The notes beneath the pieces are model-generated. The model saw only the letters and a program-made list of their open reading frames with translations, did no database searches and was not told the origin of the DNA. The translations under genes were made by a program, and so were the position numbers. From an uncultured Bacilli bacterium (GTDB lineage Bacteria > Bacillota_I > Bacilli_A > RF39 > UBA660), in NCBI GenBank assembly GCA_910576795.1, contig CAJTIX010000002.1, positions 1-64,000 on the forward strand: 64,000 nucleotides of DNA. Reading direction: 5' to 3'. The first letter of the stretch is position 1, and each line of letters begins with the position of its first letter. Below are positions 14,169 to 23,637 of this stretch, one piece after another.

Positions 14169-16124
14169 TTATTGTCCATTGATTTCATGAAAAGCTGCTT
14201 CTAAATCATTGTCATCTGCAAGAGGTTGTGTTCCTTTAATATAATAAAATATTTTTTTATTTTTGGATTCTGTAGTTGCTGGTTTTCCACTAATCGGATC
14301 CACCAAAACTCCTACTACATTAGAAGGTGTTTTATACCAATTGTTTTCCTTATCTCTTAAATAATTTTCCATGGTATCTGCCCATGCATTTTTCATAAGT
14401 GTTCCATCACTGACTTCGGTTTCTTTATTGTCATCATAGCCAACCCACATTCCTAAAATGACATCTTTGTTATATCCGAATATCAAATGGTCCGTATTGG
14501 TTGTTCCTGTTTTGACCGCATATGTTTTGGTTAATTTTGGAGCAATATTAATACAAGTTGGATAATTATAATCAATCAATTCTTTTGCATAAGAATTGGC
14601 AAGTAATTCATTTAAAATATAAACAGTACTTTTATTTAAAATATTTTCCTTTTTTTCTTTATATTCATATAATATATTTCCATTCATATCTTCAACACGA
14701 CGAATAAAATGGGGTTCTATTTTATAACCCTCATTGGCAAAGGCTGCATATCCTCTCATCATATCTAAAATATTGATTTCCTCCGTTCCTAAAGCAAGCG
14801 ATGGAATGGCCTCTAAATCAGAAGAAATACCAAGTCGAGAAGCAAATTCTACTAAATTATCTTCTCCTAAAAAAAGATGGGTTTTCACTGCATAAATATT
14901 ATCAGAATAGGCAATAGCGGCAGCCATACTAATTGGTTTGTTCCCATAAGTTTCCGCATAATTTTGAGGACTATAAGTTTTATTTTCAGAAAACGTAAAA
15001 GTGGTTTTTTCACTGGTAAAAGTAGTCGATGCGGTAAAGCCACTTTCAAGGGCAGTATAATATAAAAACGGTTTCATAGTAGATCCCACCTGTCTTTTAG
15101 AACTGGTGACACGATTAAACTGACTTTTGCTGTAGTCTCTTCCCCCCGCAATCGCAAGAATATCACCAGTGTTGGGATCCATCATAACGGAAGCCACTTG
15201 TAAATCAGGTTTGCTTTCAAAATTTTTTGCGATACTTTCATCCAACTTTTTTTGTGCTTCCATATCTAGATTGGTATAGATTTTAAGTCCACCTGTTTCT
15301 AAAAAGGAACTAGGAATCGTTCTAATTTCCTCTAATTCCTTCATAACCGCATCTTGATAATACATTAAAGTTGGAATATCCTCGTTTTCCTTTTTTCCAA
15401 TATAAGTAAGCTCTACTTCATAGGCTTCCTTTTTTTCTTCTTCCGTAATATATTTATTATTGACCATGGCTTGTAAAATAATAGCTTGTCTACTTTTAGC
15501 CTTCTCTGGATTGGCAATAGGTGAATAATGAGAAGGTGATTTTGGAATACCTGCTAAAATGGAAGCTTCTGCAAGTGTCAAATCCTTAGCACTCTTTCCA
15601 AAATAATATTTACTCGCATTTTCAATCCCAAAGATGCCACCATAGTTAATGGTATTGAGGTAACCTTCTAAAATATCATCCTTGCTATAATGTGCTTCTA
15701 ATCGCATTGTCAAAAAGGCTTCTTCGATTTTCCGGTACCAAGTTTTATCAAAATCCAAAAATAAATTCTTGGCATATTGTTGTGTAATAGTAGATGCCCC
15801 TTGTAACCTTTTCCCACTAGAAATATTGACCATCATAGCTTTCATAATTCTTAAAATATCAAATCCTTGATGTTTGTAAAAATTTTTGTCTTCAACTGCA
15901 ATGGTCGCTTCAATAATATAATCTGACATTTGATCTAAACTGACCCAGTCTTTATTGGTTCCGCTGTATAAATGATCCTCTTGATCATATAAATAAAATT
16001 GATTGGCAGAATGAATTGGTAATTTACTCGATAATTTCGCATACGCAAAAAGCCCAATATAAACGATACATAAAAAAAGACAGATGAAACCAATTACTTT
16101 TATTGTTCTTTTGATGTGTTTCAT
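14169..16124 (-). CDS. pbp: Class A penicillin-binding protein (PBP1A-type)
   Basis: The 651-residue bifunctional wall synthase has an N-terminal membrane helix (about 10-30). The GT51 glycosyltransferase domain has EDKNFYKHQGFD and GASTITQQYAKN. The transpeptidase has SxxK in GSTMKPF (about residue 351), SDN (about 403) and KTG in VKTGTTN (about 541). It polymerises glycan strands and cross-links stem peptides outside the membrane. It is transcribed alone, divergently from ywiB-argS. Confidence 0.95.
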   Translation of the reverse strand: MKHIKRTIKVIGFICLFLCIVYIGLFAYAKLSSKLPIHSANQFYLYDQEDHLYSGTNKDWVSLDQMSDYIIEATIAVEDKNFYKHQGFDILRIMKAMMVNISSGKRLQGASTITQQYAKNLFLDFDKTWYRKIEEAFLTMRLEAHYSKDDILEGYLNTINYGGIFGIENASKYYFGKSAKDLTLAEASILAGIPKSPSHYSPIANPEKAKSRQAIILQAMVNNKYITEEEKKEAYEVELTYIGKKENEDIPTLMYYQDAVMKELEEIRTIPSSFLETGGLKIYTNLDMEAQKKLDESIAKNFESKPDLQVASVMMDPNTGDILAIAGGRDYSKSQFNRVTSSKRQVGSTMKPFLYYTALESGFTASTTFTSEKTTFTFSENKTYSPQNYAETYGNKPISMAAAIAYSDNIYAVKTHLFLGEDNLVEFASRLGISSDLEAIPSLALGTEEINILDMMRGYAAFANEGYKIEPHFIRRVEDMNGNILYEYKEKKENILNKSTVYILNELLANSYAKELIDYNYPTCINIAPKLTKTYAVKTGTTNTDHLIFGYNKDVILGMWVGYDDNKETEVSDGTLMKNAWADTMENYLRDKENNWYKTPSNVVGVLVDPISGKPATTESKNKKIFYYIKGTQPLADDNDLEAAFHEINGQ

Positions 16125-16271
16125 TTTCGTTCACCTCTAATTTTAGTATTCTAAAAAAATAAAAATTTATAACAAAAATATGGAAAATTTTTCAAATTTG
16201 TTTTCAAAAATAAGCAAAAAAAGAAGGGGATAAAAAAATAGAAAAAATATAGTGCATTTATAGAGTAAGTA

Positions 16272-16280
16272 TGTTATAAT
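16272..16280 (+). promoter_or_regulatory. Extended -10 promoter of the ywiB-argS operon
   Basis: TGTTATAAT gives an extended -10 at 16272-16280, about 28 bases before ATG 16309. No clear -35 is present. Confidence 0.5.
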
Positions 16281-16308
16281 GACTAACGAAATGGAAAAGA
16301 GGGATTCC

Positions 16309-16689
16309 ATGTCAAAAATCAATATTCATGCGCTTTTAAAAAATCAAACCGAAAATATAGAACATAAAATAGAAACGATTGGAATTCAAAATGGGAATCA
16401 GATTCTTTATCAAGATGAGGAAACGAAGATGATTCTTACAATTTTAAATAAAGAAATTCATATGAAACGTATACAACAAGAAGATACTTTAAAGTGCCAT
16501 TTTATTCCCTTTTTGACAACAGATGGAATTTATGATATAAAGAGTGTCAATATGACCTTTCCTATTCAAATTCATACAAAGAAATTACAGATAGAAGAAA
16601 GAAAAATTGTATTAGAATATGAAATGACACTCAGTAATGAGCCACCTAAAAAATTCTATTATCAATTAATGTATGAGGTGATATCATGA
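16309..16689 (+). CDS. ywiB: DUF1934 (YwiB-like) beta-barrel protein
   Basis: The protein has about 126 residues from ATG 16309 behind GAGGGATTCC. The alternating beta-strand pattern and the pair ywiB-argS match B. subtilis, where this lipocalin-like protein of unknown function precedes arginyl-tRNA synthetase. It overlaps argS by 4 bases (ATGA). Confidence 0.78.
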   Translation: MSKINIHALLKNQTENIEHKIETIGIQNGNQILYQDEETKMILTILNKEIHMKRIQQEDTLKCHFIPFLTTDGIYDIKSVNMTFPIQIHTKKLQIEERKIVLEYEMTLSNEPPKKFYYQLMYEVIS

Positions 16690-18377
16690 TTACAAAATTA
16701 TTAGAACAATTTTTAGAAGAAGAAATGCAAAAATTGGGTTATAACGAAAAGGTTAGAGTGATTGTATCCAACCGAAAAGAATTATGCGATTATCAATGTG
16801 ATGATTGCTTTCGACTTGCAAAAATATATCATAAAAGCCCAATGGAAATTGGAACAGAAATTGTCGCTTCTCTTCAAAATAATCCAAAATGTAAAGAATA
16901 TTTCAAAGAAGTTACCTTCGCAAATCCAGGTTTTATCAATATGACTTTAAGTGATTCATTCATCAATCAACAAATCGATCGAATGATGCATACAGAAAAA
17001 TTTGGAATCGAAATGCCTTCTAAAATAGATACCTATGTACTGGATTATGGTGGCGCTAATATCGCAAAACCACTTCACGTGGGTCATGTAAGACCTGCAA
17101 TTGTGGGAGAATCGATGAAGCGAATCATAGCTTATATGGGTCATAAGACCATTAGTGATGTGCATTTAGGAGATTATGGATTGCAGATTGGGCAAGTGAT
17201 TTATGGTATTTTAAAGGACCAAAAGCAAGTAGAAGATATTACATTGGAATATTTAGATGGTGTTTATCCTAAAATGAGTGCTCTTTGTAAAGAAAATGAA
17301 GCAATTAAAACAGAATGTGCGAATATTACCAAAGCCTTACAAGATGGAAATCCTGAATATCAGAAATTGTTTCATAAAATCAAAGAAGTATCTGGGCGTG
17401 ATTGTAGACGCATTTATAATTATTTAGACGTATCTTTTGATTTATGGAATGGTGAAAGTGATAGCTATCCTTATATTCCTGCAACTACAGAAGTTTTAAA
17501 AGATATGATTGAAGATAGTGAAGGCGCAAAAATTATTCCCGTAAGTGAACCAACGGATGTCAAAGAATTACCACCATTAATCTATCAAAAAAGCAATGGA
17601 GCTTATTTGTATGCAACAACCGATTTGGCGACAATCTATGAAAGAATGGAAAAGTATCACCCTGACTATATTTTGTATGTTGCAGATAGTCGTCAGGCCT
17701 TACATTTTGAACAAGTATTTAGAACTTGTCGTAAGAGTGGACTTACCAAAGATACGAGATTAGAATTTTTGGGTCTTGGAACCATCAATGGGACAGATGG
17801 AAAGCCATTTAAAACAAGAAATGGAACAGCTCCTAAATTAGATGATTTATTCACACAAATAAAAGGTATTTTCTTAGGCCAAAAAGAAGATAATAAAGAT
17901 ATGCAAGAATCAGATCTTAATAAAATTGTCAATGCCATATTGAAATTTGCGGATTTGCAGAACAATCGTGAAAGAGATTATATATTTGATATTGGAAAAT
18001 TCTCAAATGTTGTAGGAAAAACAGGACCTTATATCTTATATACTTATTTAAGAATTCAAAAAATACTAGAAAATATGTCTTTTGAAAATCATTTGAGTTA
18101 TCAAATTTATAATGAAGATGATCGAAAATTACGGTTACAATTATTGGAATTAGAATCGTCTTTGAAAAGTGCCTTTACTGAAAGATTACCAAGTCTTTTA
18201 GTAGATTATATCTATGCACTCGCACTACTTGCCAATACGTTCTATCAGAATAACCGTATTCAAGGACTTGTAGATGAGCAACAAAAAAATGATTGGCTAT
18301 CTCTTTTCCATTTGACCAAAAGCGTATTAAAAGAGATGCTACAATTAATTGCAATTGACATTCCACAATTTATGTAA
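16686..18377 (+). CDS. argS: Arginyl-tRNA synthetase
   Basis: The 563-residue class I synthetase charges tRNA-Arg. HIGH-like motif: GGANIAKPLHVGHVRPAIVG near residue 125. The KMSKS region is replaced by FKTRNGTAPKLDDL near 380, as is usual in ArgRS. An N-terminal Add-1 domain (1-110) and a C-terminal anticodon-binding DALR domain (ILYTYLRIQKIL onward) are present. Its start overlaps ywiB, and rpoE follows. Confidence 0.96.
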   Translation: MITKLLEQFLEEEMQKLGYNEKVRVIVSNRKELCDYQCDDCFRLAKIYHKSPMEIGTEIVASLQNNPKCKEYFKEVTFANPGFINMTLSDSFINQQIDRMMHTEKFGIEMPSKIDTYVLDYGGANIAKPLHVGHVRPAIVGESMKRIIAYMGHKTISDVHLGDYGLQIGQVIYGILKDQKQVEDITLEYLDGVYPKMSALCKENEAIKTECANITKALQDGNPEYQKLFHKIKEVSGRDCRRIYNYLDVSFDLWNGESDSYPYIPATTEVLKDMIEDSEGAKIIPVSEPTDVKELPPLIYQKSNGAYLYATTDLATIYERMEKYHPDYILYVADSRQALHFEQVFRTCRKSGLTKDTRLEFLGLGTINGTDGKPFKTRNGTAPKLDDLFTQIKGIFLGQKEDNKDMQESDLNKIVNAILKFADLQNNRERDYIFDIGKFSNVVGKTGPYILYTYLRIQKILENMSFENHLSYQIYNEDDRKLRLQLLELESSLKSAFTERLPSLLVDYIYALALLANTFYQNNRIQGLVDEQQKNDWLSLFHLTKSVLKEMLQLIAIDIPQFM

Positions 18378-18429
18378 AATATTTTGATTTCATGCATAGT
18401 ATGATATGAAAACAGTAGGAGGAAATTTT

Positions 18430-18861
18430 ATGAAACTAAATGATATGCCAATAGAAGAAATTGAATTATTATCTTATACAGATTTAACTTATTTATTATT
18501 AAAAGAAAATGGAAAATCTATGAATACCCCTAGTATTTTTAAAGAAATTTGTAAATTACTTGGATATAGTGATGAAGAATATGCCACTAAAATAGGAGAT
18601 TATTACACTTCTCTTACCATTGATAAACGATTTGTTTTATTGGAAAATAATGAATGGGATATCCGAGACCGTCATTCTGTTGAACTTGTAATGGATGAAG
18701 AGGATGAAACGGAAGAAGAAGTAGAAGAGACAGAAGAGGAAGAAGAACAGCCTCAAGAAACCGAAGAAGAGGATATTGATGAAATCATTGATGATGAGAT
18801 AGATGACGATGATATGGAAGAACTTTCAATCGTATCTGAAGAGGATGAGGAAGAGGAATAA
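18430..18861 (+). CDS. rpoE: RNA polymerase delta subunit
   Basis: The 143-residue protein has an N-terminal HARE-HTH domain (about 1-85: LSYTDLTYLLLKENGKSMNTP...) and a long Asp/Glu tail (about 90-143), which helps recycle RNA polymerase by displacing nucleic acid. ATG 18430 is preferred because AGGAGGAAATTTT lies just upstream. The ywiB-argS-rpoE order and the gene itself point to a Bacilli-type host. Confidence 0.9.
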   Translation: MKLNDMPIEEIELLSYTDLTYLLLKENGKSMNTPSIFKEICKLLGYSDEEYATKIGDYYTSLTIDKRFVLLENNEWDIRDRHSVELVMDEEDETEEEVEETEEEEEQPQETEEEDIDEIIDDEIDDDDMEELSIVSEEDEEEE

Positions 18862-18878
18862 ATTTCTCTTTTTTTCTA

Positions 18879-18907
18879 TTGACAAAGAACAAATGTTCGT
18901 GTATTAT
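18879..18907 (+). promoter_or_regulatory. Strong sigma-A promoter with an embedded LexA-like SOS box
   Basis: TTGACA (18879-18884) and TATTAT (18902-18907) are 17 bases apart. The spacer contains GAACAAATGTTC (18887-18898), a perfect GAAC-N4-GTTC dyad as in the Gram-positive LexA/DinR box. A repressor bound there would block polymerase. Confidence 0.6.
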
Positions 18908-18924
18908 AAATTTAGGTGATAAAT

Positions 18925-19425
18925 ATGAGACAGTTATATATTGATTTTGATGGTGTAATTTTAGATACGATTACTTATCCATATGAATACGTAGAAAAAA
19001 AGTTGGGTTTAGAAATTAATCAAGAAAACATGGGTAAATTTTATAGTGAATTGGATTGGAAAGATTTCTTAAAAAAAGTACCAGTGATTAATGATAGCAT
19101 CGGATGCATTCAAAAAATTATGGAAAGCAATCTTTTTGAAGTAAGTATTTTAACCCATGTTACTACACTAGATGAGGCGATGGAAAAAGTAGAATATATT
19201 AGAAAATATTTGAAAGATATTGCAATTATTCCTGTACCAAGAAAAATCAGTAAGACAAAAATGGTTCATACAGAAGGGGCTATTTTGATTGACGATTTTG
19301 CAGGCAATTTAAAAGAATGGACAGAAGAAGGAGGCATTGGAGTTCGCTTCTCCCCTAAGCTGAGTAGTAAAGGATACCCAGTAATTGATCGTTTGGATCA
19401 GATTCTAAATTTAGAATTTGCATAA
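18925..19425 (+). CDS. HAD-like 5'-nucleotidase-type protein
   Basis: The protein has about 166 residues from ATG 18925 behind AGGTGATAAAT. HAD motif I is YIDFDGVILDT (nucleophile Asp plus acid/base Asp), motif II is the Thr of SILTH, a Lys region follows, and motif III is ILIDDFAGN. The size and cap fit the 5'(3')-deoxyribonucleotidase group. The LexA-like box in its promoter suggests it may handle nucleotides during DNA damage, which is inference. Confidence 0.65.
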   Translation: MRQLYIDFDGVILDTITYPYEYVEKKLGLEINQENMGKFYSELDWKDFLKKVPVINDSIGCIQKIMESNLFEVSILTHVTTLDEAMEKVEYIRKYLKDIAIIPVPRKISKTKMVHTEGAILIDDFAGNLKEWTEEGGIGVRFSPKLSSKGYPVIDRLDQILNLEFA

Positions 19426-19429
19426 AAAT

Positions 19430-19457
19430 TTGACAAGCCATGATTTTCTGCTATAAT
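19430..19457 (+). promoter_or_regulatory. Sigma-A promoter of structured RNA copy 2
   Basis: The near-ideal pair TTGACA (19430-19435) and TATAAT (19452-19457) has a 16-base spacer. The start would fall at about 19464, a few bases before the closing stem of the RNA. Confidence 0.8.
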
Positions 19458-19467
19458 AAGCAACATT

Positions 19468-19563
19468 AGACAAAGAGGAATCATAATATAGTTTGTGAGT
19501 AGAAGATATATGATGTATGCTATTTGCAAACGGGGGGGGGGACACCCTCTTTTTTTATTGTCT
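19468..19563 (+). ncRNA. Structured leader or small RNA, copy 2
   Basis: The closing helix is AGACAA / TTGTCT (19468-19473 / 19558-19563) plus AGAGG / CCTCT. The 12-bp helix is GTTTGTGAGTAG (19491-19502) with CTATTTGCAAAC (19520-19531), then ten G (19532-19541), ACACCC and a run of T. Compared with copy 1 a G-U pair becomes G-C and a C-G becomes U-G, so pairing is kept. The single-stranded segment AATCATAATATA before the helix is identical. It lies 20 bases before the gene at 19584. Confidence 0.7.
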
Positions 19564-19583
19564 GAGAGTTAGGAGAGATAAAT

Positions 19584-20909
19584 ATGGAAGAAAAAATATT
19601 AAGTAAAATTTTTTTAGATGTATACTGTGATTTCTTTTCCTTGGATGACGATTTTAACATTCATAAAATTAATTTAGACAATTATCCACACTTAGAATCT
19701 CAATTAATAGATTATATTAGGCATTTTATAGGTTTTAAATTGAATTTTGATTACTCCCAATATTTTAGGGAGATTAAGAAGTATTTTAAGAATGTAATTG
19801 CCAATGCGAATTCATTTGATTTTAATATCATAATTGGCTTTTTAGACCAATATAGTGGAAAATTTTATGAACAGATTGGAAAAAGACCTTATTCAGAAAT
19901 ATTCATTGATATGGCTAAAAATCTATATAGTGATGACCCTTGTAGAGGGATAATAGAAAATGTGGGAAAATCGTATTATATTGGCCGATTAAGTCGGAAA
20001 GAAGATGATGAAATACCACCAATTTATATTTCTGATATAGATGAATTAAACACTACGTTGCAGACCTACGTTAGTGATGTATTATCCACTGATACCTTCT
20101 ACAACTCTTTTTTTCCAAGTATGAGTAAAAGAGAGGCAATTTCCTATTTATTTGAATGGGTGGTTCGAAATGCAACTGTCAAGGATTTATCGGATATAAA
20201 TGCTTACTTTAAAAAGTGTGATAATTTTATTACAGATACTACTTTACAACCACTAAGAATTCCGCACTCTGTAGGTCGGTTTTTAGGGAATGATCTTTAT
20301 GTCTTTTTAAAAAAAGCAAATGTGAATTATGAGACACCCTATTATTTAAGCTTCATTTTACAAAATGAAAATGAATATTTAGAAATGCCAAATATTAGAT
20401 TAGGAATCCAAACAAAAGATGGGATAAAAAGTGCTCATATATTAGCAACGCAATCTTCTCAAAGTAATAATGATACAAAAATGAATGTTACTATTGATAG
20501 TATTATAAAGAAAATGCTAGGGAAATCAAAATATTTTAGAGAATTTAATCCATCACATATATTTTCAATTATTTTAACATTTGGAATATTAAAAGGCGTA
20601 GATATCGAAGAAGTTAATATTACAGATTACTTTCCGCTTCGCTATCAAAGACTAGTATTAGAAAATCAAAAAAATGATGATGAGCTTGATAATTTACAGT
20701 ACCGATTGACTAATAAAAATTTAAATACGTATTTAAGGGTGTTAGAATACTTTAAAGGAATAGAAATTAAAAGTTATCCTGATCTTCAAGAAGGATTATC
20801 CCTAAAATTAGGAAATAGTATTTTTTCCGAAAATACATTCCTTCAAAAAATATATCAAATTGGTTATACTGTAGGAACCCAAATTAATTTATCATGTAAA
20901 ACAAAATAG
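19584..20909 (+). CDS. Large soluble protein of unknown function behind structured RNA copy 2
   Basis: The 441-residue protein has no signal peptide or membrane helix. It is rich in Asn, Asp, Tyr and Phe. Recognisable segments (YLFEWVVRNATVKDLSD, SHIFSIILTFGILKGVDIEEVN) do not point me to a known family. A TAGGAGAGA ribosome site precedes the ATG. Its expression is probably set by the RNA element upstream. It sits alone between the HAD gene and parE. Confidence 0.65.
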   Translation: MEEKILSKIFLDVYCDFFSLDDDFNIHKINLDNYPHLESQLIDYIRHFIGFKLNFDYSQYFREIKKYFKNVIANANSFDFNIIIGFLDQYSGKFYEQIGKRPYSEIFIDMAKNLYSDDPCRGIIENVGKSYYIGRLSRKEDDEIPPIYISDIDELNTTLQTYVSDVLSTDTFYNSFFPSMSKREAISYLFEWVVRNATVKDLSDINAYFKKCDNFITDTTLQPLRIPHSVGRFLGNDLYVFLKKANVNYETPYYLSFILQNENEYLEMPNIRLGIQTKDGIKSAHILATQSSQSNNDTKMNVTIDSIIKKMLGKSKYFREFNPSHIFSIILTFGILKGVDIEEVNITDYFPLRYQRLVLENQKNDDELDNLQYRLTNKNLNTYLRVLEYFKGIEIKSYPDLQEGLSLKLGNSIFSENTFLQKIYQIGYTVGTQINLSCKTK

Positions 20910-20937
20910 AATTGGTTATTGTTTTAAAGAAATATTT

Positions 20938-20966
20938 TTGATATTTCCTTTTTTTTTTGTTATAAT
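20938..20966 (+). promoter_or_regulatory. parE promoter, nearly identical to the parC promoter
   Basis: TTGATA (20938-20943), 17 bases, TATAAT (20961-20966), with extended TGT. The spacer is a pyrimidine run (TTTCC then T). The predicted 5' leader is only about 10 bases. Confidence 0.8.
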
Positions 20967-20982
20967 GTAAAAGGTGATTAAA

Positions 20983-22890
20983 GTGGCAAAATATGATGAA
21001 AGCTCAATAAAAATATTAGAAGGACTTGAAGCAGTACGGAAAAGACCAGGTATGTATATTGGCTCAACAGATAAAAGAGGACTTCACCATTTAGTTTGGG
21101 AAATTGTTGACAATGGTGTAGATGAGGTCATCAATGGTTTTGGTAAAAAAATAAAAATTATAATGTATAAAGATCACAGCATCAGTGTAGAGGATGAAGG
21201 ACGCGGGGTTCCTGTTGGTAGGCATGCGAGTGGAATGAGTACTCCAGAAGTCGTTTATACTGTATTACACGCAGGTGGAAAATTTGAATCTGGTGGATAT
21301 AAAGTATCAGGAGGACTTCATGGAGTTGGAGCATCTGTTGTAAATGCGCTTAGTAAATGGATGGAAGTCAACATCAGAAAAGACGGATATGAATATTATA
21401 TTCGTTTTGAAAATGGTGGAAAGACAGTTGTACCATTAAAAAAATTAGAAAAAACAAGTAAAACAGGTACTAAGGTTCGTTTTTTACCAGATGATGAGAT
21501 CTTTTCTACCACCAATTTTTCTTTTACAACTATTTGCGAAAGAATGCAAGAATGTGCCTTTTTATTAAAAGGTTTAACCATTGAAGTTGAAAATCAAGAG
21601 GATGGAAGAAAAGAAGTATTCCATTATGAAAATGGATTAGAAGCTTTTGTCGATTACTTAAATGATGATAAAACTGTACTTCATAAAGTGGTTCATTTTG
21701 AAGGAATGAAAGAAAAAATTAATGTTGAAGTCGCATTTCAATATACAGATACCTATTCTGAAAATATTATATCATTTGTGAACAATGTCAAAACCAATGA
21801 TGGAGGAACACACGAAGTCGGTTTCAAAACTGCACTTACACGTGTATTTAATGATTATGCACGCACAAACGGATACCTAAAAGCAAAAGATAAAAATCTA
21901 GAAGGTCCTGATACAAGAGAAGGATTAACGGCTATTATCAGTCTACAAATACCTGAAAATTTACTTCAATTTGAAGGGCAAACCAAAGGAAAACTGGGAA
22001 CACCTATTGCGAGAAATGTAGTTGAAAGTATCGTTTCTGAAAAATTACAATTCTTTCTAGAAGAAAATAAAGAAATTGCTACTAACATTTTAAACAAAAT
22101 GGTCAAAAGTAAAATGGTAAGAGAAGCTGCTAGAAAAGCAAGAGACGAAGCTAGAAATGGAAAAGACAAAAATAAAAAAGAATATGCGATTAGTGGTAAA
22201 TTAGCGCCAGCCCAAAGTAAAAATCCAAAAATCAATGAATTATTTTTAGTCGAGGGAGATTCTGCAGGTGGATCTGCAAAACTAGGGCGTGATCGTAAAT
22301 TTCAAGCCATTTTGCCATTACGTGGAAAGGTATTAAATACCGAAAAAACCAAAATGGAAGAAATTCTAAAAAACGAAGAAATCAATACATTAATTCATAC
22401 CATTGGAGCTGGTGTTGGGAGTGATTTTACTGTAGAAGATTCCAACTATGATAAAATCATTATCATGACCGATGCCGATGTCGATGGTTCCCATATCCAA
22501 ATTTTATTATTGACTTTCTTTTATCGCTATATGAAACCATTAATTGAACAAGGACATCTTTATATTGCAATGCCACCTTTATATCGTATTTCTTGTGGGA
22601 AAGAAGCAGTTTATGCCTATACCGAAGAAGAAAGAGCCAAGATTCTAGAAAAATTCAAAGGAAAACAAACTACTACACAAAGATATAAAGGACTTGGTGA
22701 AATGAATGCCGAGCAATTGAAAGAAACCACCATGAATGTGGATACCAGAAGTTTAATCAAAGTAAATATTATTGATGCTGCTTTGGCAGAAAAACGTGTA
22801 AGTGTATTAATGGGTGATAAAGTAGAACCAAGAAAAGAATGGATTGAACAAAATGTTCAATTCTCATTAGAAGATAATTTTACAATTTGA
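20983..22890 (+). CDS. parE: DNA topoisomerase IV subunit B
   Basis: The 635-residue ATPase subunit of topoisomerase IV decatenates daughter chromosomes. Its GHKL ATPase has EIVDNGVDEV, GRGVPVG and GGLHGVGASVVNAL. Its TOPRIM has LVEGDSAGGSAK and DADVDGSHIQ. The sequence follows ParE rather than GyrB. GTG 20983 is chosen because AAAGGTGATT lies just upstream. The GTG at 20974 would lie at the transcription start. Confidence 0.94.
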   Translation: MAKYDESSIKILEGLEAVRKRPGMYIGSTDKRGLHHLVWEIVDNGVDEVINGFGKKIKIIMYKDHSISVEDEGRGVPVGRHASGMSTPEVVYTVLHAGGKFESGGYKVSGGLHGVGASVVNALSKWMEVNIRKDGYEYYIRFENGGKTVVPLKKLEKTSKTGTKVRFLPDDEIFSTTNFSFTTICERMQECAFLLKGLTIEVENQEDGRKEVFHYENGLEAFVDYLNDDKTVLHKVVHFEGMKEKINVEVAFQYTDTYSENIISFVNNVKTNDGGTHEVGFKTALTRVFNDYARTNGYLKAKDKNLEGPDTREGLTAIISLQIPENLLQFEGQTKGKLGTPIARNVVESIVSEKLQFFLEENKEIATNILNKMVKSKMVREAARKARDEARNGKDKNKKEYAISGKLAPAQSKNPKINELFLVEGDSAGGSAKLGRDRKFQAILPLRGKVLNTEKTKMEEILKNEEINTLIHTIGAGVGSDFTVEDSNYDKIIIMTDADVDGSHIQILLLTFFYRYMKPLIEQGHLYIAMPPLYRISCGKEAVYAYTEEERAKILEKFKGKQTTTQRYKGLGEMNAEQLKETTMNVDTRSLIKVNIIDAALAEKRVSVLMGDKVEPRKEWIEQNVQFSLEDNFTI

Positions 22891-22940
22891 CAGGGAAAAA
22901 ATATGTGTTATAATACCAAACTGAAATTTGGTATTTTTTT
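22887..22940 (+). promoter_or_regulatory. Consensus promoter overlapping the parE terminator
   Basis: TTGACA (22887-22892) overlaps the parE stop and pairs with TATAAT (22909-22914) at 16 bases. The -10 is part of the left arm of a hairpin (AATACCAAA / TTTGGTATT, 22912-22935) ending in seven T. One stretch thus acts as terminator for parE and as promoter for the next gene. Confidence 0.6.
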
Positions 22941-23009
22941 GACAAAAAACGACAAATTTTTTGAGCTTTGTATCATATAATAAACTATGTGCGAAAAGGA
23001 GAATCAATA

Positions 23010-23606
23010 ATGCAAACAGAAAATAAAAATCAGAATAAAGCATATTTAAAACACTATGAAGATATATTGAAGAACGTAATGTGTAATAAGTTAGAAGGAC
23101 AAAGCATTCTATATATTGTAAAAGGAATATTAATATCTGGTAAACCACGCGAAGATTGTTGGGGGTTTGCTTCATTGGATGCGTATTTAAAAAAACAACA
23201 GAAGATAGAAAAAATAGAATACTTAAGAGACCACATGGATGTATTGAATATGAACTTAATGGATATGGTTGATGGACAAAGTATTTTATATACAATCAAG
23301 GAAATACTAGTGTCTAGCCAAACATTAAAAAATTGTAAAGGCTATCAGTTATCGAATCAATACATTGAAGAGAGTGAAAAATGTCAAGGCCAAGTACACA
23401 TATCACAAAATCAGTCCCCAAAATTAATGAATACGCAAAATCATAAAGAAGAATTGGAACTATTACACATGCTATCAAGTGTTGTGAGTGCTGCAAATAA
23501 GAGTCAGGATATGAGTCAGGTAAGCAGAATTACATCATTTTACCAATACGTTGGAAAAGAATCAGATATGAAGGGTTACCAAAAACAAATGGTATCTATC
23601 GCATAA
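23010..23606 (+). CDS. Protein with an internal duplication, between parE and parC, unknown function
   Basis: The 198-residue soluble protein starts at ATG 23010 behind AAAGGAGAATC. Two copies of one unit are visible: residues about 15-50 (KLEGQSILYIVKGILISGKPRE.C.GF) and about 80-115 (MVDGQSILYTIKEILVSSQTLK.C.GY). The pattern GQSILY-x-(I/V)K-x-IL(I/V)S recurs with the same spacing to a Cys-x-Gly. The C-terminal third is Gln/Ser-rich. No known domain is recognised. It has its own promoter and is unlikely to be a topoisomerase part. Confidence 0.65.
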   Translation: MQTENKNQNKAYLKHYEDILKNVMCNKLEGQSILYIVKGILISGKPREDCWGFASLDAYLKKQQKIEKIEYLRDHMDVLNMNLMDMVDGQSILYTIKEILVSSQTLKNCKGYQLSNQYIEESEKCQGQVHISQNQSPKLMNTQNHKEELELLHMLSSVVSAANKSQDMSQVSRITSFYQYVGKESDMKGYQKQMVSIA

Positions 23607-23637
23607 TTTCTAAAAACATTGTTTTAAAAGGAAATCT

